DNA from: Alloalcanivorax xenomutans
Lineage (GTDB): Bacteria; Pseudomonadota; Gammaproteobacteria; Pseudomonadales; Alcanivoracaceae
DNA: 64,000 nt
Assembly: GCF_900217905.1 (NCBI RefSeq)
Contig: NZ_OBMO01000005.1
Span: 1-64,000 of the forward strand
Direction of reading: 5' to 3'
Positions 51,075 through 60,992 of the stretch are shown one piece after another; position 1 is the first letter of the stretch, and each line of letters starts with the position of its first letter. The notes under the pieces were generated by a model. It was not told the DNA's origin and made no database searches. It saw nothing but the letters and a program-made list of their open reading frames with translations. A program made the translations under genes and the position numbers.

Positions 51075-52466
51075 TCACATTCCCAGCGGATCATTCAAAA
51101 ACCGTATCGCCCGCCGGTCACGGGTATAAGCCACATTGAGCCTCAACCAGGGCGAGGCCGTTTCACCGGGCAGGAACAGGTGCCCCGGGGACAGGCTGAC
51201 GCCGGATTGCCGGGCCAGATCCACCAGTTTTTGCGAATCCGCCACGCCCGGATAACGGGCCCAGATGAACATGCCTCCCGCCGGTTCCGAATGAACCTCC
51301 CAACCCGCCGACCGCACCAGATTGAGAGCGGTGACCATTTGCGCGGAAAGCCGCGTGCGCAACCGCTCCACCAGTTTTCGGTAGGCGCCGTTCTGCAACA
51401 TGGTCATGACCACCTGCTCGGAGAAACGGGAGGCGGAAATGCTGGTCAGCATTTTGATGTCCACCAGCGGCTTGATCCGCGCCGGTGCCGCGGCGATAAA
51501 TCCCACCCTCAGTGAGCTGGAAAGGCTTTTCGAGAAGCTGCCGAGATAGATCACCCGCCTGAGGCCGTCGAGGGCCGCCAGACGTAGTGTCGGCTCATGT
51601 TGAAAGTCGGCATAAATATCGTCCTCGACGATCTGGAAGTCGTGCTGCTCCGCCAGTTGCAGGATGCGGTGGGCAAAGGTTGGCGCCAGAGTGGTGCCGG
51701 TGGGGTTCTGGAACACGCTGTTGGTGAAAAACAGTTTGGGTTTGTGGGTCTTGAGCAGGTGCGCCATGCGCTCCGGGTCGGGCCCGCCGGCCAGCCGAGG
51801 CACCCCCACTACCTGCACCTGCTGCAGCTTCAGCAGGCCGAGCAGATTGTAGTAACCCGGCGATTCCACGAACACAGTGTCGCCAGGCTTCAGCAGTAGC
51901 CGCACCAGCAGGTCCAGAGCATGACTGCCGCCGCCGGTAAGCAGGATCTGCTGAGTGCCGGCGTCGATACCGAGCAGCCGAAGGCGCTCTCTGATCAGTG
52001 AACGCAACTCCGGGGTGCCGAGGGGCGTGCTGTAATCGAGGATACCGGCGCTGTCCTGGCGGGTGACCTGGCGGATGGCGTAGGAGAGGTCTTCCACTTC
52101 CAGCCAACTGCCCGGCAGCCAGCCGCAGCCGAGCTTCAGCGTGGAAGCGTCGCTCTGAAACAGGCTCCAGCGATCGTCGGCGACCTCCTCCTCGGAGACC
52201 GGCTCGGTGCCGGCCAGCATTCTGGCGGCGCCATCCGCCACGTAGAAGCCGGACCCGGGCTTGGAACGTACCAGCCCCTGAGCCACCAGGCGTTCATAGG
52301 CTTCAATGGCGGCATTGCGGCTCACATGCAGTTCACTGGACAGGCGGCGGATGGAGGGCAGGCGGCTGCCGCCGCCGGCGCCGTTGCGCACGATCCAGCG
52401 GCGGATCCCATCTTCGATTTGTAGCACTATGGGCAGCCCCGAGTCCGGGTCCATATCCAGCTTCAT
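51075..52466 (-). CDS. MocR-type regulator (GntR HTH + aminotransferase-like domain)
   Basis: A 463-residue PdxR/MocR-family regulator. Residues about 5-75 are a GntR winged helix ('QIEDGIRRWIVRNGAGGGSRLPSIRRLSSELHVSRNAAIEAYERLVAQGLVRSKPGSGFYV'). The rest is a fold type I PLP domain with 'NSVFQNPTG', 'VEDDIYADF' and the PLP Lys in 'LGSFSKSLSSSLRVGF'. Such proteins use PLP-bound ligands to control adjacent genes. It is divergent from the MFS transporter at 52652, with about 180 bases between them, so that transporter is its likely target. Confidence 0.93.
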   Translation of the reverse strand: MKLDMDPDSGLPIVLQIEDGIRRWIVRNGAGGGSRLPSIRRLSSELHVSRNAAIEAYERLVAQGLVRSKPGSGFYVADGAARMLAGTEPVSEEEVADDRWSLFQSDASTLKLGCGWLPGSWLEVEDLSYAIRQVTRQDSAGILDYSTPLGTPELRSLIRERLRLLGIDAGTQQILLTGGGSHALDLLVRLLLKPGDTVFVESPGYYNLLGLLKLQQVQVVGVPRLAGGPDPERMAHLLKTHKPKLFFTNSVFQNPTGTTLAPTFAHRILQLAEQHDFQIVEDDIYADFQHEPTLRLAALDGLRRVIYLGSFSKSLSSSLRVGFIAAAPARIKPLVDIKMLTSISASRFSEQVVMTMLQNGAYRKLVERLRTRLSAQMVTALNLVRSAGWEVHSEPAGGMFIWARYPGVADSQKLVDLARQSGVSLSPGHLFLPGETASPWLRLNVAYTRDRRAIRFLNDPLGM

Positions 52467-52651
52467 GCCAAGTCCTTGTGATACCCGCGACCGTTACCGG
52501 AAAACCCGCAACAGTTCATCAATAACCAGAGCCAAGTGTACCTTACCGTCGAATCCGGCGAATACGACCATGGTGTGGTCCCGCCCAGGTCGGGGCGCGC
52601 ATGCGTGCCCGAGTGAGGCGGCCCATGTATCCCGTTTTCTCAAGGTCCGTT

Positions 52652-53821
52652 ATGCGCCGTTTCGACGCCCTGCGTTTGGCTTTTGCCCTCTGCATCATCA
52701 CCTCCGCTTCCAACCTCCAGGCGCCGCTGTATAGCGCCCTGGCCGCCAAGGACGGTGTTGGCGTTGGAGCCACCACGGTGGCTTTCGCTTGCTATGTATT
52801 CGGCATCATCCCCGTGCTGTTGGCGTTGAATGGCTTGTCGGAGCGGGTAGGGCGCAAGCCGCTGATTCTGGCGGCGCTGGTATTGTGTCTGATGGCGACG
52901 ACGCTGACCCTGGTCGCCCCGGGAATTCTGGCCCTGGGCGCCGCCCGTTTCCTGGTCGGGGTGGCCACGGCGCTGGCCTCCAGCGTGGCGCCCGGTTACA
53001 TGTATGACCTGTTCTCCGGTGGGGACCACCGGCGTGCCGCCAACTGGGTCACCGCCGCCACCTCTCTGGGCTTCGGTCTGGGCCCGGCGGTGACCAGCCT
53101 GTTTCTGCTACAAGCCAGTAGCCTGACACCGCCCAGTTTTCCACTTTATCTGCTGGCCGCGGCGCTGGCCTTTGTGCTGGTCGCCGGCCTGAGGGATGAC
53201 GCGGCCAGATCAAGCCTAGCGCCGCTGGCCCGGCTACCGTTCTTCCCGGCGGGTTCGTTGATCTTCGGATGGGCGATCCTGCTGGCCTGGGGCACGGTGG
53301 GGCTGGTCATCGCCATCCTGCCTTCGGCACTGCAAAAGCACGGACTGAGCGAGTGGTCCGGCTTCGCGGTGCTGGCCACTTGCAGCTGCGGCGTGCTGTT
53401 CCAGCCCCTGGCCCGGCTGCTGCCATCGCGCATTTCCACCCGCATCGGACTGCTGATCCTGCCGGTGGCCTACAGCCTGATCGCCTGGGGCGCGCTGCAC
53501 GGGCAATTCGCCGGCGTGCTGGCGGGCGCGGTGCTGGCGAGCAGCGCCTGCTATGGCTTCATTTACCTGGGCGGCCTCAGCGCCGTGCTGGCGCTGGGCG
53601 AGGAACGCCGTGCCGCCGCCAGCGCCGGGTTCTTCCTGATGGCGTACTTCGGCTTCATTCTGCCGGTTATAGTGACCGGGGTTCTGGTGGACCTGTGGGG
53701 GCATCAGGTGGCGCTGATTGTATACGGAATGGCGTTGACTATCGGGGTTTTGGCGACGATCGTTCACCTCCATGGTAAGTCCATTACGGTGGAGGATCGC
53801 CTGGCCGCGAATAGCGAGTAG
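52652..53821 (+). CDS. MFS transporter
   Basis: A 389-residue 12-helix major facilitator. The loop between helices 2 and 3 reads 'GLSERVGRKPLILAALVLCLMATT' (the G-x-L-(S/A)-(D/E)-R-x-G-R-(R/K) motif A), and helix 4-5 has 'ARFLVGVATALASSVAPGYMYDLF'. ATG 52652 (AAGG 6 bases upstream) is chosen, but ATG 52625 (GAGG 6 bases upstream) is as good and would add nine residues. A drug-efflux-like architecture is suggested; the substrate is unknown. Likely regulated by the divergent MocR protein. Confidence 0.9.
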   Translation: MRRFDALRLAFALCIITSASNLQAPLYSALAAKDGVGVGATTVAFACYVFGIIPVLLALNGLSERVGRKPLILAALVLCLMATTLTLVAPGILALGAARFLVGVATALASSVAPGYMYDLFSGGDHRRAANWVTAATSLGFGLGPAVTSLFLLQASSLTPPSFPLYLLAAALAFVLVAGLRDDAARSSLAPLARLPFFPAGSLIFGWAILLAWGTVGLVIAILPSALQKHGLSEWSGFAVLATCSCGVLFQPLARLLPSRISTRIGLLILPVAYSLIAWGALHGQFAGVLAGAVLASSACYGFIYLGGLSAVLALGEERRAAASAGFFLMAYFGFILPVIVTGVLVDLWGHQVALIVYGMALTIGVLATIVHLHGKSITVEDRLAANSE

Positions 53822-54132
53822 ATCTGCTGCCTCGCAGCCTGGACCACGAAGCTCCTACAGCGGCTTCGTGGCTGCTCTCTGAAATTCATGTCTCCAAGGC
53901 CATGGCCCCCGCCCCGGCACTTCCTTAGAGTGCAATGTCCGGTAAAACTTATGTGATAGCGCGAGGAGAGCCGGTTCGTCCAAGGACAGGGCATGGTCAA
54001 GTAGGTAGAATTCGTGGTGCTCATTTCTTCGGCCGTGTCTAATGATTGCGCCGCGATTCCCAGAACATGGCGAGATGAGGGGATGGGTGCCCTGTATATT
54101 GTGTGAAACGTATTGGTTAGGGGAAGTGACAG
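53822..54132 (+). other. intergenic region before galU
   Basis: About 310 bases. It holds a 9-bp stem (CCACGAAGC at 53844-53852 with GCTTCGTGG at 53863-53871), which is likely an end structure for the MFS gene, and a GC-poor stretch at 54090-54120 that would carry the galU promoter. An open frame on the minus strand ends at 53855 and reads 'HEFYLLDHALSLDEPALLAL', which looks protein-like but has no good start; I cannot assign it. Confidence 0.45.
53844..53871 (+). terminator. hairpin after the MFS gene
   Basis: CCACGAAGC and GCTTCGTGG form a 9-bp stem around a 10-base loop containing TCCTACA, the REP spacer sequence. No T-run follows, so termination is uncertain. Confidence 0.35.
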
Positions 54133-55014
54133 ATGATTTCCAAGGCGGTGATTCCGGTGGCTGGGCTTGGTACACGTATGCTGCCCGCTTCCAAGTCCAT
54201 TCCCAAGGAAATGCTGCCGATTGTGGACCGGCCGGCTATTCACTGGGTAGTGGAGGAAGCCGTTCAGGCTGGTATTACCGAGATCATTCTGGTTAACCAT
54301 GCTGCCAAGGGGGCCATCGAGGACTACTTTGACATCAACGCGGAATTGGATGCCCAGCTTCAAGCCAAAGGCAAGGAATCATTACGTCAAAGCCTGCGTA
54401 ATGTGATTCCGGAAAACGTCAGCGTGATCAGCGTTCGTCAGCGTGAGCCGCTGGGCCTTGGGCATGCGGTACTGCAGGCCGCTCCAGTGATTGGTGAGGA
54501 ACCTTTCGTGGTGATGCTGCCGGATGTCTTATTGGAGGCAGCGGATGAGGGCGTGGATCTGGGGGCGATGATCGAGCGCTATCAGAACTCTGGTGCGGCA
54601 CAGGTTATGGTGGAACCCGTACCCATGGATCGGGTCGATCAATACGGCGTGGTATCACTGGAAGGACCCGCGCCAGTACGTGGGGAAAGCCGTGTGATGA
54701 ACGGGGTGGTTGAAAAACCTCACCCCGAAGATGCGCCATCCAATTTATCCGTGGTGGGGCGTTATGTTCTGCCCGGTTCGATCATGGCTTTGCTAAAAAC
54801 AACACGGCCAGGTGCTGGCGGCGAAATCCAACTGACCGATGCCATTGCCGAATTGATTGGTCAGGCCCCGGTGGAAGCCTATGCGATGACGGGCAAAACC
54901 TTTGATTGTGGCAATAAAGCGGGTTATCTGGAGGCTTTCATACACTTCGCTCTCAGGCATCCTGAGTTGGCTCCGGTGGCCCGGGACATCGTGGAGCGGC
55001 ATTGTGCGCATTGA
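54133..55014 (+). CDS. galU: UTP-glucose-1-phosphate uridylyltransferase
   Basis: A 293-residue nucleotidyltransferase making UDP-glucose from glucose-1-phosphate and UTP. The nucleotide-binding loop 'VAGLGTRMLPASKSIPKEMLPIVDRPAIHWVVEEAV' is at the N-terminus and 'VVMLPDVLLEAADEG' in the middle carries the metal Asp. 'YGVVSLEG' and 'GGEIQLTDAIAELI' are conserved. AGGGGAAG lies 9 bases upstream. It heads galU-ugd-pgi-pgm, an order also found at the end of Acinetobacter capsule loci. Confidence 0.96.
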   Translation: MISKAVIPVAGLGTRMLPASKSIPKEMLPIVDRPAIHWVVEEAVQAGITEIILVNHAAKGAIEDYFDINAELDAQLQAKGKESLRQSLRNVIPENVSVISVRQREPLGLGHAVLQAAPVIGEEPFVVMLPDVLLEAADEGVDLGAMIERYQNSGAAQVMVEPVPMDRVDQYGVVSLEGPAPVRGESRVMNGVVEKPHPEDAPSNLSVVGRYVLPGSIMALLKTTRPGAGGEIQLTDAIAELIGQAPVEAYAMTGKTFDCGNKAGYLEAFIHFALRHPELAPVARDIVERHCAH

Positions 55015-56284
55015 TGTAGTTGGAGATACGCTGTGCGCGGCGGTAACCGCGGCGGCTTTGGCACAGACCGGCCATCTGGTCACATGGCTCTTGCCTGAAG
55101 GGCACTACTGGCAAAGCTTGCAAAACGACGGAGAGGGCTACCACGAACCCGGTTTGATGGCACTGGTTCGTGAGCAAGTCGAAGCGAAACATCTGACGAT
55201 ACAGGCCATGGGAGGACTGCCAGGGGAACCCGCTCCCGCGGTGTTTATGGCGCTGCAACCGGGTGCTCGGGAATTGGCGGACGCAGTCCTTGCCTGGCTG
55301 GTTCAACGGCCAGGATGTGAGGTGTTGATTAACCAGAGCGTGTTTCCAGTGGGAACCACTGAGGAGCTGCGGCAGGGAATGACAGAGCGGGGTGAAGCGA
55401 TACCGGTGGTGTGCTTGCCGGATACGTTGCAGGAAGGGCGGGCCTTGCAGGGGTTTACCCGGCCGGAACATATTTTGCTGGGATGTGACGACGCGGCTGC
55501 AGAAGGGATGATTCGCGAAATTTTGCGGCCATTCAATCGACGTCAGGACGTCATCCAGGTGATGCGACCCCGGGAAGCCGAATTCGCCAAGCTCGCTATC
55601 AGTGGCATGCTGGCCACTCGTCTGAGCTTTATGAACGATATGGCCCTGCTGGCGGAGGAACTGGACGTTGATATCGATGTTATCCGGCAGGGTATGGGAT
55701 CGGACTCGCGCATTGGCGAAGCCTACCTGTATGCCGGCTGCGGGTTTGGCGGGCCCGGCTTCAGCCGGGACGTGATGAGCCTGACCGATACGCTGCGCAG
55801 TCGTCGCATTGATGCGGAACTCCTGGAGCAGGTGCTGCAGATCAATGAACGTCAAAAGGAAGTTCTGTTCCGAAAATTCTGGCGACACTACGAGGGTGAA
55901 GTCTCTCAACGGCGAGTTGCGCTTTGGGGCGTGGCATTTAAGCCTGGCTCGGACCGGGTGGACAACGGCCCGGCTCTTCGCCTGATAGAAGCATTGTGGG
56001 CCCAGGACGTGGAAATTCATGTGCATGATCCCCTGGCACTACCGGAGCTGGCACGCTGGGCTGACGGTCGGGGTCCTTTGGTGCTACACGAAAGCAGTTA
56101 CGATGCTGTTCACGACTGTGACGCTTTGATGGTGGTTACCGAATGGAAGGAATACTGGAGTCCGGATTGGCTTGGCTTAAAGGGGGTGATGAAAGTACCC
56201 CTGATTCTGGATGGGCGTAATATTTACGACCCGTCCTATGTCAAGAGCAAGGGCTTCCAGTATTACGGTATCGGGAGGGTATGA
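55004..56284 (+). CDS. ugd: UDP-glucose dehydrogenase-like protein with replaced catalytic residues
   Basis: A 426-residue member of the UDP-glucose/GDP-mannose dehydrogenase family by its whole-length pattern ('[14 protein letters not shown]', '[30 protein letters not shown]', '[22 protein letters not shown]', '[27 protein letters not shown]'). Key residues differ. The catalytic Cys of the GG-S-C-F motif is Gly252, the supporting Asn is Ser200, and the N-terminal Rossmann glycines (normally GxGYVG) read 'VVGDTLCA'; Lys196 is kept. Spacings match the family exactly, so this is not misalignment. GTG 55004 (GGAG 7 bases upstream) overlaps galU; upstream in-frame codons lie inside galU. Activity as a Ugd is doubtful. 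Confidence 0.85.
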   Translation: MRIDVVGDTLCAAVTAAALAQTGHLVTWLLPEGHYWQSLQNDGEGYHEPGLMALVREQVEAKHLTIQAMGGLPGEPAPAVFMALQPGARELADAVLAWLVQRPGCEVLINQSVFPVGTTEELRQGMTERGEAIPVVCLPDTLQEGRALQGFTRPEHILLGCDDAAAEGMIREILRPFNRRQDVIQVMRPREAEFAKLAISGMLATRLSFMNDMALLAEELDVDIDVIRQGMGSDSRIGEAYLYAGCGFGGPGFSRDVMSLTDTLRSRRIDAELLEQVLQINERQKEVLFRKFWRHYEGEVSQRRVALWGVAFKPGSDRVDNGPALRLIEALWAQDVEIHVHDPLALPELARWADGRGPLVLHESSYDAVHDCDALMVVTEWKEYWSPDWLGLKGVMKVPLILDGRNIYDPSYVKSKGFQYYGIGRV

Positions 56285-57924
56285 CAGTGGCATTGCCTCT
56301 CCATGACACTTCCATGGCGCGTCAGGCCGAAGCGACATTGCGTGAACATGCCCAGTTTGCTAGAGAATGGCATCTGACGGATCTTTTCGCCAAGGATGCC
56401 AATCGCTTTGATCACCTGAATCTGCGTGCCTGTGGTTTGTTGGTGGATCTCAGTAAACAACGCGTCACCCTTGAGACCCTTTCCCTGCTGCGAGCCTTGG
56501 CCAGGGAGCGTGGGCTGGATCAATGGACTCAGTGTCTGTTCGAGGGCAGGGACGTGAACTGGACCGAATCCCGGCCTGCCATGCACTGGCGTCTTCGCGA
56601 GAGTGAGGCTCAGGCGCCGGAAGTCCACCAACAACTGGCGTTGATGGAACGCATCGTCAACCGGGTTCATTCAGGGCAGTGGCGAGGGTGTCAGGGCGAT
56701 GCTATTACCGATGTGGTCAATATCGGTGTGGGGGGCTCCGACCTGGGGCCTCTGATGGCTTCGGTCGCTCTTCATGAACATTTTCCATCGGTCGGTAGAC
56801 GTCCTCGGGTTCATTTTGTTTCCTCCATGGACGGCAGCCAGATTGCGCCGTTATTGGACGAACTGAACCCGGCCACGACTCTGATGGTGGTGTCGTCGAA
56901 GTCGTTCACGACCGTGGATACCCTGAGTAATGCCGCTACCGCCAGGGCCTGGCTGACAGGTGCCTTTCCTGATATGAACGGCGCGGCTCTGCGATGCCAT
57001 TTTATCGGCGTTTCCGCACAGCCGGAGCGCATGACGGAGTGGGGTATTCACCCGGATAACCAGTTGCAACTCTGGGACTGGGTGGGAGGGCGCTACTCAT
57101 TGTGGTCCGCCATTGGCCTGCCCATTGCCTTGACCACGGGCATGGATTATTTCCGCGAGCTGCTCGCTGGCGCCCATGACATGGACCGGCATTTCCGGGA
57201 TACCCCTTGGGAAGAGAATATCCCGGTGATGCAGGGGCTCGTTGACGTCTGGAATCTTAACTTTCTCAATATAACTGCCCGGGCAGTACTGCCCTACGAT
57301 GGCCGCCTCAAGCACTTGCCCGCGTACGTTGAACAACTGGAAATGGAGTCCAACGGCAAGTCCGTTACCCGTGATGGTGCCACGGTGAAGTATCACACTT
57401 GCCCAGTGATCTGGGGGGAAGTGGGCCCGAACGCTCAGCACGCCTTTTATCAATTATTGCACCAGGGCACACAGCCGGTTGCCTGCGAATTCATCGTTGC
57501 CGCGCGCCACGGTCGTCGTAACGGCAACAGTGCGGAATTGCAACCCTTGGAAGATCAGCACCGCCTCACCGTGGCCAATTGTCTGGCCCAATCCAGATTG
57601 TTGGCGCTGGGAGAGAGTGCGTTGCCGACCAATGAAGAATGGCCGGCCTTCATGCACTATCGCGGTAACCAGCCGAGCACGACCATCATGCTGGAGGAGC
57701 TGGTTCCACGGCAGTTGGGAGCGCTCATTGCACTTTATGAACACAAGGTATTCGTCCAGGCGGTGCTCTGGGGCATCAACCCATTTGATCAGTGGGGGGT
57801 GGAGATGGGGAAACGCATTGCCAAGGACATGGTCCAGGTGCTGAGTAGCGGAAAATCCACCGATGAGCTGGATGCTTCCACCCGCGCTCTGGCCGACTAT
57901 GTCCGTCAATTACAAGACATTTGA
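56281..57924 (+). CDS. pgi: glucose-6-phosphate isomerase
   Basis: A 547-residue isomerase interconverting glucose-6-P and fructose-6-P, linking central metabolism to UDP-sugar supply. Signatures are '[20 protein letters not shown]', '[12 protein letters not shown]', '[12 protein letters not shown]', '[19 protein letters not shown]' and the second PGI signature '[19 protein letters not shown]'. Length matches E. coli Pgi (549). The ATG overlaps the stop of the ugd-like gene by four bases, so the operon is tightly coupled. Confidence 0.96.
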   Translation: MTVALPLHDTSMARQAEATLREHAQFAREWHLTDLFAKDANRFDHLNLRACGLLVDLSKQRVTLETLSLLRALARERGLDQWTQCLFEGRDVNWTESRPAMHWRLRESEAQAPEVHQQLALMERIVNRVHSGQWRGCQGDAITDVVNIGVGGSDLGPLMASVALHEHFPSVGRRPRVHFVSSMDGSQIAPLLDELNPATTLMVVSSKSFTTVDTLSNAATARAWLTGAFPDMNGAALRCHFIGVSAQPERMTEWGIHPDNQLQLWDWVGGRYSLWSAIGLPIALTTGMDYFRELLAGAHDMDRHFRDTPWEENIPVMQGLVDVWNLNFLNITARAVLPYDGRLKHLPAYVEQLEMESNGKSVTRDGATVKYHTCPVIWGEVGPNAQHAFYQLLHQGTQPVACEFIVAARHGRRNGNSAELQPLEDQHRLTVANCLAQSRLLALGESALPTNEEWPAFMHYRGNQPSTTIMLEELVPRQLGALIALYEHKVFVQAVLWGINPFDQWGVEMGKRIAKDMVQVLSSGKSTDELDASTRALADYVRQLQDI

Positions 57925-57936
57925 AGGGGCTCGTGA

Positions 57937-59313
57937 ATGACCACCGTTTTGTCTGATACTTTGTTCCGTGCCTACGATATTCGCGGCATTTTCGAAGAGA
58001 CATTGACGGAACCCGTCGCGGAGTTGATCGGCCGGGCCATCGGTTCGGAGGTTATCGACAGAGGAGGGCGTTGTGTCGCCGTGGCGCGTGACGGCCGTCT
58101 CTCTTCTCCCGCACTGTTGGATGCCCTGGCCAAGGGTCTGCAGGCCAGCGGTTGTGACGTAGTGGACGTAGGGCTGGTGCCCACGCCGGTATTGTATTTC
58201 TCCACCTACCATTTCCAGGACGCGGATTCCGGCGTGATGATTACCGGTAGCCACAATCCGCCGGACTATAACGGCTTCAAAATCGTCATCAGAGGTACGA
58301 CGCTTTCTGGTGACGCCATCCAGGCACTGAAGAGCCGGATCGAACAGCGGGGGTTCTCGGAGGGGCACGGGGCGCGGGAGCAACGGGAAATTCTTCCTGC
58401 TTATCTGGCGGCTCTGAAGGCGCGGCACCAACTGGCGCGCCCGTTGAAAGTCGTGGTGGACTGCGGCAATGGTGCCGCTGGTGTGCTGGCGCCGGAAGCC
58501 ATCGCCACCCTCGGCTGCGAGGTCATCCCCCTCTATGCCGAAGTGGATGGTACCTTTCCCAATCACCACCCCGACCCGGGCGATGTCGAAACCCTGAATG
58601 ATCTGATCGATACTGTTCAGCGGGAAAGAGCCGACCTGGGGTTGGCCTTCGACGGAGACGGTGACCGCCTGGGTGTGGTTTTACCGGATGGAAAGGTCGT
58701 ATTCCCGGATATCCTGTTGATGGCCCTGGCCGAGGACCTGCTCGGCCGGGTGCCGGGCGCCAAGATCATCTTCGACGTCAAGTGCACCGGCGCACTGTTC
58801 GACGTTATTCGCAATACCGACGGTGAACCGGAAATGTGGCGAACCGGCCATTCGCTGATCAAAGCCAGGATGCGGGAAACCGGTGCCTTACTCGCCGGCG
58901 AAATGAGCGGCCACATCTTCTTCGCCGAAGACTGGTATGGCTTTGACGATGCCGTTGTCGCCGCTGCCCGGATCCTCCGTATCCTCAGTCATCATGACGG
59001 CGACGCCGTCAGCTTCTTCGATCGCTACCCGAAACTCTGCACCACCCCGGAAATCACCATTCCCGTGACCGAGGAAACCAAGTTCGCCATCGTTGAATAC
59101 ATGCAGAACCGCGCCGATCTGGGTGAGGGTAAACGCACGGTGATCGATGGCGTGCGTATGGATTATGAGGATGGCTGGGGGCTATGCCGGGCTTCGAATA
59201 CGTCTCCGAAACTGGTGACGAGGTATGAGGCTGTAGATGAGGAAACGTTATCGAGTATTCGACATTGCTTTGAGACTGCGATCGCTAAAGCTATCGAAAA
59301 AAATGGCCTATAA
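57937..59313 (+). CDS. phosphomannomutase/phosphoglucomutase (AlgC/ManB type)
   Basis: A 458-residue alpha-D-phosphohexomutase moving phosphate between C6 and C1 of glucose or mannose. The phosphoserine loop is 'VMITGSHNPPDYNGFK' (about residues 100-115), the metal loop 'LAFDGDGDRLGVV' (about 238), the sugar-binding loop 'GEMSGHIFF' and the phosphate-binding 'RASNTSPKLVTRYEA'. It is the last gene of the galU operon and provides glucose-1-P or mannose-1-P for the nucleotide-sugars. AlgC-like bifunctionality is likely. Confidence 0.95.
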   Translation: MTTVLSDTLFRAYDIRGIFEETLTEPVAELIGRAIGSEVIDRGGRCVAVARDGRLSSPALLDALAKGLQASGCDVVDVGLVPTPVLYFSTYHFQDADSGVMITGSHNPPDYNGFKIVIRGTTLSGDAIQALKSRIEQRGFSEGHGAREQREILPAYLAALKARHQLARPLKVVVDCGNGAAGVLAPEAIATLGCEVIPLYAEVDGTFPNHHPDPGDVETLNDLIDTVQRERADLGLAFDGDGDRLGVVLPDGKVVFPDILLMALAEDLLGRVPGAKIIFDVKCTGALFDVIRNTDGEPEMWRTGHSLIKARMRETGALLAGEMSGHIFFAEDWYGFDDAVVAAARILRILSHHDGDAVSFFDRYPKLCTTPEITIPVTEETKFAIVEYMQNRADLGEGKRTVIDGVRMDYEDGWGLCRASNTSPKLVTRYEAVDEETLSSIRHCFETAIAKAIEKNGL

Positions 59314-59520
59314 TATCCCCTGCTTACATAGTATATGGCTGCCTAGAGAGGAATAGCGGCGTATAGTGCCAAGCTTTGAGCAAGTTCCAAATTTCAAAAA
59401 ACTTCAATTGAAATAACTGATGGCCTAGTAGCGCTATCAGAGATGATTTTTTTGGAACAGAGTTTAGAAAATGCATTATAGCATGAGGGATGAAAGTGCG
59501 CTGGACTCTAACAATGTGGA

Positions 59521-60840
59521 TTAAAGGGCACCAAAGCCAGTTACGACAGTGCGAATTGTTCGCAGTACAATGAGTATATCGAGACCCGCTGAAAGATTCT
59601 TGATGTAATAAAGATCGTGCTCTACTTTCTCTCTAGTGGACTCAGTGTCAGTCGCATACCCATTAGAAACCTGCGCCCAACCTGTAATGCCTGGCCGAAC
59701 AATATGTCGATAGCTGTAATAGGGGACATCTTGCTCGAACTGTTGTACAAATCCCGGTTGCTCTGGCCGAGGACCTATCAGGCTCATATCACCTTTAAGG
59801 ACATTAAGAAACTGAGGGAGCTCATCAATCCGGAACTTACGAATGAATGCTCCAAGCCGTGTAATGCGATGAGCGTCTTCATCTGCGAATTGGGGATGTT
59901 TGCAATCATCAGGACGCATTGAACGAAATTTATACATACGAAAAACGCTGTTGCCCCGTCCTACCCGTTCCTGAACAAATATAGCTGGTCCGGGGGAATC
60001 CATACGTATCAGAAGTCCGATTGCGAGGAATGTAGGTAACAAAATTGGTAGTAGCAGGACGGATACGGCAACATCTATAGCCCTCTTTGCTACCAAATAT
60101 ACGGGGGAAGGCTGCAAAGCTCCTAAGTCAACGCTTTTGAGTTGATTTAGGCTAACCTTTCCTTGAATTGCCTCAAGGACCTTCCTCCCATCTAAAACAG
60201 GCAGGCCGGCGATACTGCAATGACTAACAAACCGAATCCAATCGTCCTCAAGCTCAGCGTCCATGTCGACCACCACCGCGTCGAAGCGGCAGTTACCTAG
60301 ATCGGGCTGAGTTAAAACTCGCCACTGAATATTTTGATGGCTGATGTTGTCGCCATAGAGATCGGAAGGGACGATTGCCAACTTCAAATGCCGGAATTTT
60401 TGACTAATTTTTACAGATAAGTATTGGATGCTTAAAAGTAATAAGATCCCGAGAAACAATGAGGTTCTGGCATAGCTGACACGGCATAAAAGCACAACGC
60501 CCAGGACGAGGCAGGCGGAAAGCAGGGCGACGCCCAGTGTATAGGTGATAGTTCGACCGCCGGTGAATTTGGCGATGTGCTGGCCTAGAAAGACGTTGAT
60601 ACCGTACATGGCAGCTAGCAGCACCAATGTTATAGTCTGATTTTCGTCTTCGGGCAGGCTTTGATAGCTCAGAAATTGGGAGCCAAGCAACAAGGCGCCC
60701 ATAGCCAAAAGATGGCCAACCGCTGGGTTGAGAACTAATTTTTCGTACCAGCGGTTGTGTCTTAACGGAGAGGAGGCTTGTACGGAATAGTCTTGCACGG
60801 AATCGTAGTCCTTCATGAGCTGATAAGGCATCAAATCCAC
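59521..60840 (-). CDS. undecaprenyl-phosphate sugar phosphotransferase (WcaJ/WbaP-like)
   Basis: A 439-residue polyprenyl-phosphate hexose-1-phosphate transferase. It has about four N-terminal membrane helices (about 25-150, 'AVGHLLAMGALLLGSQFLSY', 'TYTLGVALLSACLVLGVVLLCRV'), a CoA-binding-like segment, then the monotopic transferase domain ('KRAIDVAVSVLLLPILLPTFLAIGLLI', '[28 protein letters not shown]'). The GTG start has AAAGAG 5 bases upstream; an ATG three codons on is possible. Transcription is opposite to its neighbours. It could initiate the second EPS whose genes start at 60993. Confidence 0.92.
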   Translation of the reverse strand: MDLMPYQLMKDYDSVQDYSVQASSPLRHNRWYEKLVLNPAVGHLLAMGALLLGSQFLSYQSLPEDENQTITLVLLAAMYGINVFLGQHIAKFTGGRTITYTLGVALLSACLVLGVVLLCRVSYARTSLFLGILLLLSIQYLSVKISQKFRHLKLAIVPSDLYGDNISHQNIQWRVLTQPDLGNCRFDAVVVDMDAELEDDWIRFVSHCSIAGLPVLDGRKVLEAIQGKVSLNQLKSVDLGALQPSPVYLVAKRAIDVAVSVLLLPILLPTFLAIGLLIRMDSPGPAIFVQERVGRGNSVFRMYKFRSMRPDDCKHPQFADEDAHRITRLGAFIRKFRIDELPQFLNVLKGDMSLIGPRPEQPGFVQQFEQDVPYYSYRHIVRPGITGWAQVSNGYATDTESTREKVEHDLYYIKNLSAGLDILIVLRTIRTVVTGFGAL

Positions 60841-60992
60841 GGTTGCTCTTTACGTTCTGAAGCCGGAGGGAATCTTACCACAATAGGCCCGTCGAAAAAG
60901 AGGCTGTCGAGACATTTCAGGCAGGTCGGGGTGCTTCCATAACTTAACTATGACACACTCGCCAGCCTCCGAGGTGCTTGGGTATTCACCAG

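Noticed and set aside
56934-56946. Reverse-strand GGCGGTAGCGG resembling ops
   Set aside because: Inside pgi on the antisense strand, with no minus-strand operon downstream.
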